Positions 1 to 13,754 of a DNA stretch of 32,802 bases are shown in pieces (within the stretch, counting starts at the first letter, position 1; each line of letters starts with the position of its first letter). Origin of the DNA: Actinomycetes bacterium (GTDB lineage Bacteria > Actinomycetota > Acidimicrobiia > Acidimicrobiales > RAAP-2); contig JAJZDI010000007.1 of NCBI GenBank assembly GCA_021806045.1, positions 106,803-139,604 on the forward strand. The letters are read 5' to 3'. The position numbers and the translations under genes were made by a program. The notes under the pieces were generated by a model. It was not told the DNA's origin, searched no databases, and saw only the letters and a program-made list of their open reading frames with translations.

Positions 1-46
1 GCAGCCGGACCTCGACCAGGACGGAGAACGTCTCGGACGAGCCCAT
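1..46 (-). CDS. purS: PurS, small subunit of phosphoribosylformylglycinamidine synthase (5' end only)
   Basis: Only the first 15 codons lie in the window. The minus-strand ATG is at 46, one base after the purC stop, and the peptide begins MGSSETFSVLVEVRL. That start resembles PurS, which opens with a short hydrophobic beta strand ending in V.V.L. PurS forms the FGAM synthase complex with PurL and PurQ in step 4 of purine synthesis. The call rests on this short match and on its place directly after purC, where purS-purQ-purL commonly follow. The gene continues past the left edge. Confidence 0.7.
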   Translation of the reverse strand, partial: MGSSETFSVLVEVRL

Positions 47-47
47 G

Positions 48-947
48 TCAGGCACCGTACCAATCGGCCAGGCGCCGCCCGCTGACCAGCTCGTAGGAGG
101 CGACGTAGCGCTCCGAGGTGGCGGCCACGATGTCGTCGGGCAGGGCCGGCGGCGGTGGCTGCTTGTCCCACGGCTGGGCCTCCAGCCAGTCACGCAGCGG
201 CTGCTTGTCGTACGAGGGGGGGTTGGTGCCCGGGGCGCAGTTCTCCGCCGGCCAGAAGCGGGACGAGTCGGGGGTGAGGACCTCATCACACAGGGACAGC
301 TCCCCGTCGATGAACCCGAGCTCGAACTTGGTGTCGCAAATGACGATGCCGTGCTCCTCGGCCCGGGCCGCCGCCCGCTGGTAGGCGGCCAGGCAGATCT
401 CGGCCGCCTTCGCCGCCACCTCGGTGCCGACCAGGTCGGCCGCCTGTGCCTGGGAGATGTTCTCGTCGTGGCCCTCGGTCGCCTTGGTGGAGGGGGTGAA
501 CATCGGCTCGGGAAGCCGCTCGGCGTGACGCAGGCCGGCGGGCACGGCCATGCCGTGGACGGTCCCCTGCGCCAGGTACTCCTTGTAGGCGGAGCCGGCC
601 AGGTAGCCGCGCACGATGCACTCGATGGGGAGCATCTCGGCCCGGCGCACCAGCATGGACCGGCCGGCCAGGTAATCCGCACCACCGGGCAGCGCGGCGG
701 CGCCCTCGGGGAAGTCGGCCACGTCCACCGCCACCAGGTGGTTGGGGACGAGGTCAGCCAGCTCCTCCAGCCAGTAGGCGGTCATGGCCGTCAGCACCCG
801 CCCCTTGTGGGGAATGGTCTCGGCCATGACGACGTCGAAAGCGGAGATCCGGTCGGAGGCGACCATGAGGAGGCGGCCGTCGCCGGCGTCGTAGAGCTCA
901 CGGACCTTGCCCGACTGGACGAGGGGGAGGGGGGCGGGATCGGTCAT
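48..947 (-). CDS. purC: Phosphoribosylaminoimidazole-succinocarboxamide synthase (SAICAR synthetase)
   Basis: This 299-residue protein joins CAIR and aspartate using ATP to make SAICAR, a cytoplasmic purine step. The family pattern is clear: KVRELYDAG near residue 14 and ASDRISAFDVVM near 30 (nucleotide-binding part), IVRGYLAGSAYKEY near 112, CDTKFELGF near 205, and LCDEVLTPDSSRFW near 219 followed by SYDKQPLRDWL. The length is typical of the roughly 300-residue PurC type. The ATG overlaps the purB stop as ATGA, and purS starts one base after its own stop, so translation is probably coupled along the cluster. Nothing appears broken. Confidence 0.97.
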   Translation of the reverse strand: MTDPAPLPLVQSGKVRELYDAGDGRLLMVASDRISAFDVVMAETIPHKGRVLTAMTAYWLEELADLVPNHLVAVDVADFPEGAAALPGGADYLAGRSMLVRRAEMLPIECIVRGYLAGSAYKEYLAQGTVHGMAVPAGLRHAERLPEPMFTPSTKATEGHDENISQAQAADLVGTEVAAKAAEICLAAYQRAAARAEEHGIVICDTKFELGFIDGELSLCDEVLTPDSSRFWPAENCAPGTNPPSYDKQPLRDWLEAQPWDKQPPPPALPDDIVAATSERYVASYELVSGRRLADWYGA

Positions 948-2250
948 CGGTCGGTTGCCTCCAGGGCGTCGGTGAACCGGTGGACGTGCCGGAGCGTACG
1001 CGCCAGGTCGAAGGCGTCGTCCAGCTCGGCGGCGGACAGGGTGACCTCGGGGTCGGCCTCGAGCACGGCCCGGAACGGCCGGCGCTCCTCCCAGGCGGCG
1101 CGGGCGTCACGCTGGACGATCCGGTAGGCGGCGTCGCGCGAGAGCCCCCCGGCCACCAGGGCGAGGAGGACGGACTGGCTGAACACCAGGCCGAAGCTGC
1201 CCTCGGTCAGGTTGGCCAGGGCCCGCTCGGGGTGGATGACGAGCCCGTCGACCAGGCCCGTCGCCTTCTCCAGGATGTAGAGGGTGAGCATCGACGCGTC
1301 GGGGAGGACGACCCGCTCCACCGAGCTGTGGGAGATGTCCCGCTCGTGCCACAGGGCGACGTCCTCGATCCCGGCCGACAGGTAGCCGCGCAGCACCCGG
1401 GCCAGGCCGCACAGGCGCTCGGAGAGGATCGGGTTGCGCTTGTGGGGCATGGCCGAGCTGCCCTTCTGGCCCGGCTTGAACGGCTCCTCGGCCTCGCCCA
1501 CCTCGCTTCGGGCCAGGTGGCGCACCTCGGTGGCGATGGCCTCGATGGTGGCGCCCACCGACGCGCACGCCCACAGGTACTCGGCGTGGCGGTCCCGGGC
1601 GATGACCTGGGTGGCCGGCACCGGGGTGAGGCCGAGCGAGGCGCACACGTGGGCCTCGACGCTGGGGTCGATGTTGGAGTAGGTGCCGACCGCCCCCGAC
1701 AGCTTGCCCACCGCCACCCGCTCCCGGGCCGCCCGCAGGCGCTCGACGTCTCGGCGGGCCTGGAGGGCCCACAGGGAGAACTTGGCGCCGTAGGTGGTGG
1801 GCTCGGCGTGCATGCCGTGCGTCCGCCCCGTCACCGGCACGTCGATCAGCTCGCGGGCCCGGCGCTCGCACGCGGCGGCCAGCCCCTCGGCCGCCGACAC
1901 CAGGAGGTCGGCCGCCCGTACCAGGGTGGTGCACAGCGCCGTGTCGACCACGTCGGAGGAGGTGAGGCCGTAGTGGACCCACGAGCCTTCGGGCTGGCCG
2001 ATGGCCTGCTGGACGACGTCGACGAAGGCGGCCACGTCGTGGTCGGTCACCCGCTCCCGCTCGGCCACCGCCTCGACGAAGGCGGCGTCGACGGCCGGGG
2101 CCCGGTCCCTACAGGCCCGGGCGTCGTCGGCGGGGACGACGCCGAGGGCGGACCACCCCTCGGTGGCCAGCAGCTCGACCTCCAGCCAGGTGGCGAAGCG
2201 GGCCTCGTCGCTGAAGAGCGCGGCCATGGCCGGCGGCGCGTAACGGGGGA

Positions 2251-2254
<4 letters not shown>
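944..2254 (-). CDS. purB: Adenylosuccinate lyase
   Basis: A fumarase/aspartase-superfamily lyase of 436 residues. It releases fumarate from SAICAR and from adenylosuccinate, so it serves both the IMP branch and the AMP branch. The superfamily signature GSSAMPHKRNP is present near residue 270, preceded by VHYGLTSSDVVDTAL and TGRTHGMHAEPTTYG, which carry catalytic and substrate-binding residues. The GTG at 2254 is chosen as start because it overlaps the purD stop as GTGA, the same coupling used elsewhere in this cluster, and because IPRYAPPAMAALFSDEARF matches a normal PurB N-terminus. Open frame continues upstream, but there it overlaps purD. Confidence 0.96.
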
Positions 2255-6580
<4,326 letters not shown>

Positions 6581-6602
6581 GGGCCGGGCCGGAGGGGGCG
6601 GG

Positions 6603-9095
6603 TCAGGTGAAGACCAGCGCCCCGTCCTTCTCGTCGACGGTGACCGTCGCCCCCTCGGTGTAGCGGCCCTCGAGGAGGGCGAGGGCGAGGGGGTCCTCCA
6701 CCTCCCGCTGGATGACCCGCCGCAGGGGCCGGGCCCCGTAGTCGGGGTCGAAGCCGGCCCGGGCCAGCCACCCCTCGGCCGCCGGGGTGACCTCGAGGGT
6801 GAGGCGCCGCTCGGCCAGCCGGCCCCGCAGCCGTCCCAGCTGGATGGTGACGATGCGCTCCAGGTCCGCCTCGGTCAGGGGGTGGAAGCGGACGATCTCG
6901 TCGATGCGGTTGACGAACTCCGGCTTGAAGTGGTCGGCGGGGGAGCCGGCCAGGTTGGACGTCATGATGAGCACGGCGTTGGTGAAGTCGACGGTGCGAC
7001 CCTGGCCGTCGGTCAGGCGCCCGTCCTCCAGCACCTGGAGCAGGGTGTTGAACACGTCCGGGTGGGCCTTCTCCAGCTCGTCGAGGAGCACCACCGCGTA
7101 GGGGCGGCGGCGGACGGCCTCGGTCAGCTGCCCGCCCTCCTCGTAACCGACGTACCCCGGGGGGGCGCCGACCAGGCGCGACACGCTGTGGCGCTCCATG
7201 TACTCGCTCATGTCGATCCGCACCATGGCCCGGGCGTCGTCGAAGAGGAACTCGGCCAGGGCCCGGGCCAGCTCGGTCTTGCCCACCCCGGTGGGGCCGA
7301 GGAAGAGGAACGAGCCGATGGGCCGGTGGGGGTCCGACAGCCCGGCCCGGCTGCGGCGGATGGCGTTGGCCACCGCGGAGACGGCCTCGTCCTGGCCCAC
7401 CACCCGGGCGTGGAGGGCGTCCTCCATGCGGATGAGCTTCTCGACCTCGCCCTCCATCAGCCGGCTGACCGGCACCCCCGTCCACCGGCTGACCACCTCG
7501 GCCACGTCCTCGGCGTCGACCTCCTCCTTCAGGAACCGCTGCTCGGCCTGGAGGCGGGCCAGGCTCTCGGTGGCCCCGGCGATGCGCCGCTCGAGGTCGG
7601 GGATCTGGCCGTAGGTGATCTCGGAGGCGGCGGCCAGCTCGCCGTCGCGGGTCAGGCGCTCGGCCTCGCCCCGGCGGGTCTCCAGCTCGCCCTTCAGGCC
7701 GCGGATGGTGTCGATGGCCTCCTTCTCGGCCTGCCAGTGGGCCGTCATGGCGTTGGACTGCTCGGCCAGGTTGGCCAGCTCCTCCTCCAGGCGGGCCAGC
7801 CGCTCGGCCGAGGCGGCGTCGGACTCCTTGGCCAGGGCCATCTTCTCGATCTCCAGCTGGCGCATGCGCCGGGTGACCACGTCGAGCTCGGTGGGCATGG
7901 AGTCGATCTCGATGCGCAGCCGGCTGGCCGCCTCGTCCATGAGGTCGATGGCCTTGTCGGGCAGGAACCGGCCCGTCACGTACCGGTCGGAAAGCACGGC
8001 CGCGGCGACGAGGGCGGCGTCCTGGATGCGCACCCCGTGGTGGACCTCGTAGCGCTCCTTCAGCCCCCGCAGGATGGCCACGGTGTCCTCCACCGACGGC
8101 TGGCCCACGAAGACCTGCTGGAAGCGGCGCTCGAGGGCGGCGTCCTTCTCGATGTACTGCCGGTACTCGTCGAGGGTGGTGGCGCCGATGAGGCGCAGCT
8201 CGCCGCGGGCCAGCATGGGCTTGATCATGTTGCCGGCGTCCATGGCCCCCTCGGAGCCGCCGCCGGCGCCGACGATGGTGTGGAGCTCGTCGACGAAGGT
8301 GATGACCTCGCCCTCGGCGTCGGCGATCTCCTTCAGCACCGCCTTCAGGCGCTCCTCGAACTCGCCCCGGTACTTGGCCCCGGCCACCATGGAGGCGAGG
8401 TCGAGCCCGATCACCCGCTTGCCCCGCAGGCCCTCGGGGACGTCGCCCTCCACGATCCGCTGGGCCAGGCCCTCGACGATGGCCGTCTTGCCCACCCCCG
8501 GCTCGCCGATGAGCACCGGGTTGTTCTTGGTCCGCCGGGACAGCACCTGGATGACCCGGCGCACCTCCTCGTCCCGGCCGATGACGGGGTCCATCTTCCC
8601 CTGGCGGGCCAGGGCGGTGAGGTCCCGCCCGTAGCGCTCGAGGGCCTGGAAGGTCTCCTCGGGGTCCTTGGAGGTGACCCGGTGGCTGCCCCGCACCTCA
8701 CGGAGGGCGGCCAGCAGCGCGTCGCGGCCCACGCCCAGGCGGTCGGCCGCGGCCAGTAGGAGGTGCTCGACCGACAGGTAGTCGTCACCCATCTCGGAGC
8801 GGGCGGCGTCGGCCGCGGACAGGACGTCGCGTGTCTCGGACGACAGCCGGGGCTCCTCGCCGCCATACGCGCGCGGCAGGCGGCCCAGCTCGCCCTCGAT
8901 GCGCTCCCGGGCGGCGTCGGCCTCCACGCCGGCCCGGGCCAGCACCGGCCCGGCGATCCCCTCGGGCTGGGCCAGCACGGCAGCCAGCAGGTGGCCGGGG
9001 GTGACCTCGGCGTGGTGCTGGGCGGTGGCCCGCTCGACGGCGGCGGAGAACGCCTCCTGGGTCTTGGTGGTCCAACGGTTGGGGTCGATGGTCAT
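6603..9095 (-). CDS. clpB: ATP-dependent disaggregase ClpB
   Basis: An 830-residue Hsp100 hexamer that threads aggregated proteins with DnaK, DnaJ and GrpE. Order: Clp N-domain (1-140); first AAA+ domain with Walker A GEPGVGKT (197-204) and Walker B ITFVDELH; a coiled-coil M domain (about 395-525), which separates ClpB from ClpA/ClpC; second AAA+ domain with Walker A GPTGVGKT (600-607), Walker [12 protein letters not shown] and the D2 small domain. Two ATGs lie six bases apart. The second (9095) is chosen: AGGAGG is six bases before it and it overlaps the hspR stop as ATGA, whereas the first abuts the ribosome site. It is the last gene of the heat-shock operon. Confidence 0.97.
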   Translation of the reverse strand: MTIDPNRWTTKTQEAFSAAVERATAQHHAEVTPGHLLAAVLAQPEGIAGPVLARAGVEADAARERIEGELGRLPRAYGGEEPRLSSETRDVLSAADAARSEMGDDYLSVEHLLLAAADRLGVGRDALLAALREVRGSHRVTSKDPEETFQALERYGRDLTALARQGKMDPVIGRDEEVRRVIQVLSRRTKNNPVLIGEPGVGKTAIVEGLAQRIVEGDVPEGLRGKRVIGLDLASMVAGAKYRGEFEERLKAVLKEIADAEGEVITFVDELHTIVGAGGGSEGAMDAGNMIKPMLARGELRLIGATTLDEYRQYIEKDAALERRFQQVFVGQPSVEDTVAILRGLKERYEVHHGVRIQDAALVAAAVLSDRYVTGRFLPDKAIDLMDEAASRLRIEIDSMPTELDVVTRRMRQLEIEKMALAKESDAASAERLARLEEELANLAEQSNAMTAHWQAEKEAIDTIRGLKGELETRRGEAERLTRDGELAAASEITYGQIPDLERRIAGATESLARLQAEQRFLKEEVDAEDVAEVVSRWTGVPVSRLMEGEVEKLIRMEDALHARVVGQDEAVSAVANAIRRSRAGLSDPHRPIGSFLFLGPTGVGKTELARALAEFLFDDARAMVRIDMSEYMERHSVSRLVGAPPGYVGYEEGGQLTEAVRRRPYAVVLLDELEKAHPDVFNTLLQVLEDGRLTDGQGRTVDFTNAVLIMTSNLAGSPADHFKPEFVNRIDEIVRFHPLTEADLERIVTIQLGRLRGRLAERRLTLEVTPAAEGWLARAGFDPDYGARPLRRVIQREVEDPLALALLEGRYTEGATVTVDEKDGALVFT

Positions 9096-9637
9096 CGCCA
9101 TCCTCCTCTGTGCTGCTGGCCCCCCGGCTGCTGACCCCCCATTCCCGATCCGGTCCCCGGCCCGCCGACGGTGCCGGAGCCCGTGCCGGGTCCGGTGCCG
9201 GGCCGGCCACCGGCGTCCTCGAACCCGTCCGTGATGACCCGCCGGGTGGAGCGGCGGGGCCGTGACGGGTTGACCGGCACCGGTGCCTGGGACAGCGGGA
9301 CCAGGTCCCGCCGGTACTGGCGGTGGGTGCGGGCGATGGCCTCGCGGGCCTCGTCGCGGGTGCGCTCGAGGTCGGACCGCAACCGGGCCAGCTCCGTCTC
9401 GAGGGCCAGGATCCGCCGCACCCCTTCGAGGTTCACCCCCGCCGCGGTCAGGTCCTGGATGTGGCGGAGGCGGGCCAGGTCCCGCTCGCTGAAGCGGCGG
9501 CTGCCCCCGGTGGTGCGGGCCGGGTCGAGCAGGCCCTTGCGCTCATAGACGCGCAGGGTCTGGGGGTGCATGCCGGCCAGTTCGGCCGCCACCGAGATGA
9601 CGTAGACGGCCCGGTCGACCGAGCGCTCAGCGCTCAT
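9092..9637 (-). CDS. hspR: MerR-family heat-shock repressor HspR
   Basis: This 181-residue protein has a MerR helix-turn-helix at residues 12-80 ([26 protein letters not shown], then [18 protein letters not shown]) and a helix near 95-125. The [14 protein letters not shown] and [10 protein letters not shown] segments are typical of HspR. HspR represses the dnaK operon at HAIR sites, with DnaK as co-repressor in Streptomyces. It lies between dnaJ (11-bp overlap) and clpB (4-bp overlap). Residues from about 142 to the end form an unusual Gly/Pro/Thr-rich tail ending in a Gln/His-rich segment, which lengthens the protein beyond the usual 130-150 residues. Confidence 0.93.
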   Translation of the reverse strand: MSAERSVDRAVYVISVAAELAGMHPQTLRVYERKGLLDPARTTGGSRRFSERDLARLRHIQDLTAAGVNLEGVRRILALETELARLRSDLERTRDEAREAIARTHRQYRRDLVPLSQAPVPVNPSRPRRSTRRVITDGFEDAGGRPGTGPGTGSGTVGGPGTGSGMGGQQPGGQQHRGGWR

Positions 9638-10769
9638 CGTCCTCCACCCCCTCGAAGTGCCGCGGCGCCGGGCCCGACACGGCGCCCAGCGCCTCGACGG
9701 CGGCCCGTTGCTCGTCGGTCAGCTCGGTGGGCACCGCCACCTCCACGGTGACCATCAGGTCGCCCAGGCGCCCCTTGGCCGCAGCCGGTGCGCCCCGCCC
9801 CTTCACCCGGAAGGTGCGCCCCGACGGAGTGCCGGCCGGCACCCGCAGGGTCACCGGCCCGTCCAGGGTGGGGACGGTGAGGGTGGTGCCGAGGGCGGCC
9901 TCGGCGAAGGTCACCGGCACCTTGAGCGTCAGGTTGTGGCCGCGGCGGCCGAAGTAGCGGTGGCGGCCGACGTGGACGACGACGTAGAGGTCGCCGGGCC
10001 CGCCGTTGCCCTGGCCGGCCGCGCCCCGGCCCTTCACCCGGATGCGCTGGCCGTCCTCCACCCCCGGCGGGATCCGCACCTTCACCTCGCGGTTGCGGTG
10101 CTCGACCCCGGTGCCGTGGCAGGTGGGGCAGGGATCGGTCACGATCGTGCCCCGGCCCCCGCAGCGCGGGCAGATCTGGCTGAGGGAGAAGAGGCCCTGG
10201 TCGTCCTGGAGGCTGCCCGTGCCCGAGCAGCGCGGGCAGGTGGCCGGGGTGGACCCCGGTGCCGAGCCCGACCCCCGGCACGTCTGGCAGCGGGCGTCGC
10301 TGTCCACGTGCACCGTCGTGGTCACGCCCCGCACGGCGTCCTCGAACGAGAGGTGGACGTCCGTCTCGATGTCGGCGCCCCGCCGGCCGGCGGTGGCCGT
10401 CCGGCCCCGGCGCCGTCCGCCACCGAAGAGCCCGCCGAACAGGTCGCCGAGGTCGCCCATGTCCTCCACCCGGAAGGTGGTGCCCCCCGGCCCGCCCGGG
10501 CCGCCGAAACCGCCGGGGAACCCGCCGGCCCCGCCCATGGGGCCGAGGGCCCGGACCTCGTCGTACTCCTTGCGCTTGGCCGCGTCACCGAGGACGTCGT
10601 AGGCGGCGGAGATGTCCTTGAAGCGCTCCTCGCTGCCGGGGTTGGCATCGGGGTGGTGCTTCTTGGCCAGACGCCGGTACGCGCTCGTGATCTCCTTGGC
10701 GGTGGCCGTCTTCGGCACACCGAGGACCTCGTAGTAGTCCTTCTCGAACCATTCGCGCTGGGGGGGCAC
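9627..10769 (-). CDS. dnaJ: Chaperone DnaJ
   Basis: A 380-residue type I J-protein. The J domain (10-75) carries the HPD triad at residues 39-41, which stimulates DnaK ATPase. A Gly/Phe-rich linker (about 80-120) follows, then four zinc-binding repeats (CQTCRGSG, CPRCSGTG, CPRCGGRG, CPTCHGTG), then the substrate-binding C-terminal domains. The start is GTG at 10769. It ends 11 bp inside hspR and is third in the dnaK operon; DnaJ delivers unfolded clients to DnaK. A 163-bp gap separates it from grpE, the only long gap in this operon. Confidence 0.96.
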   Translation of the reverse strand: MPPQREWFEKDYYEVLGVPKTATAKEITSAYRRLAKKHHPDANPGSEERFKDISAAYDVLGDAAKRKEYDEVRALGPMGGAGGFPGGFGGPGGPGGTTFRVEDMGDLGDLFGGLFGGGRRRGRTATAGRRGADIETDVHLSFEDAVRGVTTTVHVDSDARCQTCRGSGSAPGSTPATCPRCSGTGSLQDDQGLFSLSQICPRCGGRGTIVTDPCPTCHGTGVEHRNREVKVRIPPGVEDGQRIRVKGRGAAGQGNGGPGDLYVVVHVGRHRYFGRRGHNLTLKVPVTFAEAALGTTLTVPTLDGPVTLRVPAGTPSGRTFRVKGRGAPAAAKGRLGDLMVTVEVAVPTELTDEQRAAVEALGAVSGPAPRHFEGVEDDER

Positions 10770-10913
10770 CGTCGCCTCTGCTCTCTCCTCCGGATCCTCT
10801 CGGGTCGTGCTCCTTTGGATCCTCCCGGCACCCGGACCTCCCGGATGCGCTCGCTCTTCCTCGTCCCGTGTTCCTGTCGATCGGCGTCGCCGCGATCGCG
10901 GTGCCCGGTCGGG

Positions 10914-10948
10914 TCAGCCCCGGACGGTCGCCTCAGCCCCGGACGGTC
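10914..10948. repeat. Short tandem repeat at the grpE 3' end
   Basis: TCAGCCCCGGACGGTC occurs at 10914-10929 and again at 10933-10948, a 19-bp period. The second copy holds the last grpE codons and its stop; the first lies just past the stop in the grpE-dnaJ spacer. It looks like a slippage duplication of the gene end. Confidence 0.7.
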
Positions 10949-11676
10949 ACCATGGCCGGCCGGACCACCGCGCCCCGCCACCGGAAGCCGGCCCGCATGA
11001 CCCGGGCCACCACCGCGCCTCCGTCGTCGCCCGCCCCACCAGCTGCGGCATCCTCCGGCGCACCGTCGCCTGCCGCCGACCCCCCCTCACCCGCGGCAGG
11101 CTCCGGCTCCGGCTCCGGCGCCGGCTCGTGGCCCACCGCCTCGTGGGCGGTGGGGTCGAAGGGGAGTCCGGTGGGGTCGATCCGCTCCAGGCCCTCCTTG
11201 GCCAGCACGTCGTTCAGCTGGGCGGCCGCCTGCAACAGGGCCGTCCCGTCCGGACCGGGCTCCTCGCCCAGGTGGGCGGCGGCCAGGTCCAGGGTGTCCA
11301 GCACGGGCAGGAGCTTCTCCACCAGGAGGGCGGCGGCACGGTCGCCCGCCTCGGCCTGCTGGCGGGCCACCCGCTTGCGGTAGTTGTCGAACTCGGCCTG
11401 CAGCCGGCGCAGGGCGTCGAGGTACTCGTCGCGCTCGGCCGTCACCACGGCGAACGGGTCGGGTGCCTCCGCCTCTCCAGCCGCCTCCGGGCCGGGTGCC
11501 TCCTCCGCCCCCGACACCTCACCGCCATCGGGCGCTCCGGGCGCCGCCCCCGCAGCGGTCTCCGCGCCGGCCGGCGGTGCCGCCTGGTCGGGACCGGTGC
11601 CGGACGCCGGGCCGTCCCCCGCCGCGGTGGCGGGGGGGCGGCCGGTGCCGTTGTCCTGGTCGGTCGGACCGGTCAT
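10933..11676 (-). CDS. grpE: Nucleotide exchange factor GrpE
   Basis: A 247-residue GrpE, which releases ADP from DnaK. The first ~75 residues are Ala/Gly/Pro-rich and disordered. The dimerising helix follows (ERDEYLDALRRLQAEFDNYRKR), then LLPVLDTLDLAAAHLG and FDPTAHEAVGHEP, and the family end VVARVMRAGFRWRGAVVRPAMV. Between GHEP and VVARV sits an acidic, low-complexity insert of about 35-40 residues (EPEPEPAAGEGG and onward) where most GrpE proteins have only a few. It falls in the beta domain that contacts DnaK. The gene is 5 bp after dnaK. Confidence 0.94.
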   Translation of the reverse strand: MTGPTDQDNGTGRPPATAAGDGPASGTGPDQAAPPAGAETAAGAAPGAPDGGEVSGAEEAPGPEAAGEAEAPDPFAVVTAERDEYLDALRRLQAEFDNYRKRVARQQAEAGDRAAALLVEKLLPVLDTLDLAAAHLGEEPGPDGTALLQAAAQLNDVLAKEGLERIDPTGLPFDPTAHEAVGHEPAPEPEPEPAAGEGGSAAGDGAPEDAAAGGAGDDGGAVVARVMRAGFRWRGAVVRPAMVTVRG

Positions 11677-11681
11677 CGGGC

Positions 11682-13520
11682 TCAGTCCTTCTCGTCGACG
11701 ATCTCGGCGTCGACGACCTCCTCGTCGGAGAGCTCGTCGGCCGGGCCCCCTTCGCTGGAGGTGGCGCCGGCCGCGTTCTCCCGGGCGGCCTCCTCGTAGA
11801 GCCGCTGGCTGAACGACTGGCTGGCCGTGAGAAGGGCCTCGGTGGACGACTTGATGGCCTCGATGTCGGAGCCCGAGAGGGCCTCCTTCAGCTTGCCCAG
11901 GGCGTCGTTCACCTTGTCCTTCTCGTCGCCCTCGATCTTCTCGCCCTGCTCACGCAGGAGCTTCTCCGTCTGGTAGACGAGGGTGTCGGCGTTGTTGCGG
12001 ACCTCGGCCTCCTCGCGGCGGCGGCGGTCGTCCTCGGCGTGGGCCTCGGCGTCACGGACCATCCGCTCGATGTCGTCCTTGGCCAGCGAGGACTGGCCGG
12101 TGATCGTCATCGACTGCTCCTTGCTGGTGGCCCGGTCCTTGGCCGAGACGTGCACGATCCCGTTGGCGTCGATGTCGAAGGTGACCTCGATCTGGGGCAC
12201 GCCGCGGGGGGCGGGGGGCAGGTCCACCAGTTGGAACTTGCCCAGCGTCTTGTTGTACATCGCCATCTCGCGCTCGCCCTGGAGGACGTGGACCTCCACC
12301 GACGGCTGGTTGTCGTCGGCGGTGGTGAACACCTCGGAGCGCTTGGTCGGGATGGTGGTGTTCCGCTCGATGAGGCGGTGCATGACGCCGCCCTTCGTCT
12401 CGATGCCGAGCGACAACGGGGTGACGTCGAGGAGGAGGACGTCCTTCACCTCGCCCTTCAACACACCGGCCTGCACGGCGGCGCCCACGGCCACCACCTC
12501 GTCGGGGTTGACGCCCTTGTGGGCCTCCTTGCCCGTCAGGTTCTGCACCAGGTCCTGCACGGCGGGGATGCGGGTGGAGCCGCCCACCAGCACGACGTGG
12601 TCGATGTCGGAGGTGGACAGCCCGGCGTCCTTGATGGCCTGCTCGAACGGTCCCTTGCACCGGCCGACCAGGTCGGAGGTCAGCTCGTTGAACAGGGCGC
12701 GGGTCAGCTTGACGTCGAGGTGCTTGGGGCCCTCGGACGTGGCCGTGATGAACGGCAGGTTGATCTGGGTCTCCTGCAGCGAGGAGAGCTCGATCTTGGC
12801 CTTCTCCGCTGCCTCCTGCAGGCGCTGGGTGGCCATCTTGTCGGCGGACAGGTCGACGCCCTCGGTGTCCTTGAACGTCTTCACCAGCCAGTCGATGATC
12901 TTCTGGTCCCAGTCGTCACCGCCCAGGTGGGTGTCGCCCGACGTGGACTTCACCTCGAAGACGCCGTCGCCGATCTCGAGCACGGACACGTCGAAGGTGC
13001 CGCCGCCGAGGTCGAAGACGAGGACGGTCTGGTCCTTGCCCTCCTTGTCGAGGCCGTAGGCGAGGGCCGCCGCCGTCGGCTCGTTGATGATGCGGAGTAC
13101 CTCGAGGCCGGCGATCTGGCCCGCCTCCTTGGTGGCGGTGCGCTGCGCGTCGTCGAAGTAGGCCGGCACGGTGATGACGGCCTGGGTCACGCTGTCGCCC
13201 AGGAACGCCTCGGCGTCCCTCTTCAGCTTGCCGAGGATGCGGGCGGAGATCTCCTGGGGCGTGTACGCCTTGCCGTCGATGTCGACGGTCCACGACGTTC
13301 CCATGTGGCGCTTGACGGACCGGATGGTGCGGTCGGGGTTGGTGATGGCCTGGCGCTTGGCCACCTCACCCACCAGCACCTCGCCGGACTTGGCGAAGCC
13401 GACCACGGACGGCGTCGTCCGGCCGCCCTCGGCGTTGGGGATGACGACCGGTTCGCCGCCCTCCAGCACGCTCACCACCGAGTTGGTGGTCCCCAGGTCG
13501 ATTCCAACGGCCTTGGCCAT
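11682..13520 (-). CDS. dnaK: Chaperone DnaK (Hsp70)
   Basis: This 612-residue Hsp70 binds and releases unfolded segments using ATP. It begins [20 protein letters not shown] (phosphate-1 loop), has [19 protein letters not shown] (phosphate-2), [14 protein letters not shown] (adenosine site) and the linker [19 protein letters not shown] ahead of the substrate domain. The acidic C-terminus DAEIVDEKD fits DnaK. A GGAGG ribosome site lies about ten bases before the ATG. It is first of dnaK-grpE-dnaJ-hspR-clpB. A leader of roughly 130 bases separates it from a probable promoter overlapped by a HAIR-like site. Confidence 0.98.
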   Translation of the reverse strand: MAKAVGIDLGTTNSVVSVLEGGEPVVIPNAEGGRTTPSVVGFAKSGEVLVGEVAKRQAITNPDRTIRSVKRHMGTSWTVDIDGKAYTPQEISARILGKLKRDAEAFLGDSVTQAVITVPAYFDDAQRTATKEAGQIAGLEVLRIINEPTAAALAYGLDKEGKDQTVLVFDLGGGTFDVSVLEIGDGVFEVKSTSGDTHLGGDDWDQKIIDWLVKTFKDTEGVDLSADKMATQRLQEAAEKAKIELSSLQETQINLPFITATSEGPKHLDVKLTRALFNELTSDLVGRCKGPFEQAIKDAGLSTSDIDHVVLVGGSTRIPAVQDLVQNLTGKEAHKGVNPDEVVAVGAAVQAGVLKGEVKDVLLLDVTPLSLGIETKGGVMHRLIERNTTIPTKRSEVFTTADDNQPSVEVHVLQGEREMAMYNKTLGKFQLVDLPPAPRGVPQIEVTFDIDANGIVHVSAKDRATSKEQSMTITGQSSLAKDDIERMVRDAEAHAEDDRRRREEAEVRNNADTLVYQTEKLLREQGEKIEGDEKDKVNDALGKLKEALSGSDIEAIKSSTEALLTASQSFSQRLYEEAARENAAGATSSEGGPADELSDEEVVDAEIVDEKD

Positions 13521-13656
13521 CGTCTGCTGCCTCCTCCATCGAGCCCGTCACGGGAGGCCGCCTCGGCCACCCGCACCGCCCGACCGGGGCCGGCACCCGG
13601 TGTGCCGTGCTCCCGGACCGGTCGGCGTCCGGTCTGTTCCTCTGTGTACAGACAAC

Positions 13657-13662
13657 ACTATA
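13657..13662 (-). promoter_or_regulatory. Probable -10 box of the dnaK operon promoter
   Basis: Minus-strand TATAGT sits in a short AT-rich stretch that stands out from the surrounding GC-rich DNA. The predicted transcript would start near 13650, giving a leader of about 130 bases before dnaK. No clean -35 hexamer is visible at the right spacing; that position lies within the HAIR-like site. The arms GTCTGT (13632-13637) and ACAGAC (13648-13653) form an inverted repeat at the start point. Confidence 0.5.
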
Positions 13663-13667
13663 GCAAA

Positions 13668-13688
13668 CTTGAGTGGAGATGAATCATG
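13668..13688. promoter_or_regulatory. HAIR-like operator for HspR
   Basis: The site reads CTTGAGT, seven bases, then AATCATG. The HspR consensus is CTTGAGT, seven bases, ACTCAAG: the first half is exact and the second matches at five of seven positions. It overlaps the -35 and spacer region of the probable dnaK promoter, where a bound repressor would block polymerase. The operon it precedes encodes HspR, consistent with autoregulation. Confidence 0.7.
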
Positions 13689-13699
13689 TTTTCTTGGTG

Positions 13700-13718
13700 T
13701 GAGGTTCGCCGAACCTTA
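13700..13718. promoter_or_regulatory. Palindrome resembling a DtxR/IdeR iron box, upstream of gpmA
   Basis: AGGTTCG and CGAACCT form a perfect palindrome around a central C at 13709. Over 19 bases it agrees with the DtxR/IdeR pattern TWAGGTWAGSCTWACCTWA at 16 positions; two of the three mismatches are symmetric. It ends 36 bases before the gpmA start and 12 bases beyond the HAIR-like site. It could also be an operator for another dimeric repressor. No regulator gene for it is present in the window. Confidence 0.35.
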
Positions 13719-13754
13719 CAGGAGCGGCCACGACGCAGGGAGTACGCTCGGCCC

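Noticed and set aside
11463-13682. A 739-codon plus-strand frame opposite dnaK.
   Set aside because: It mirrors DnaK codons and has no recognisable protein character.
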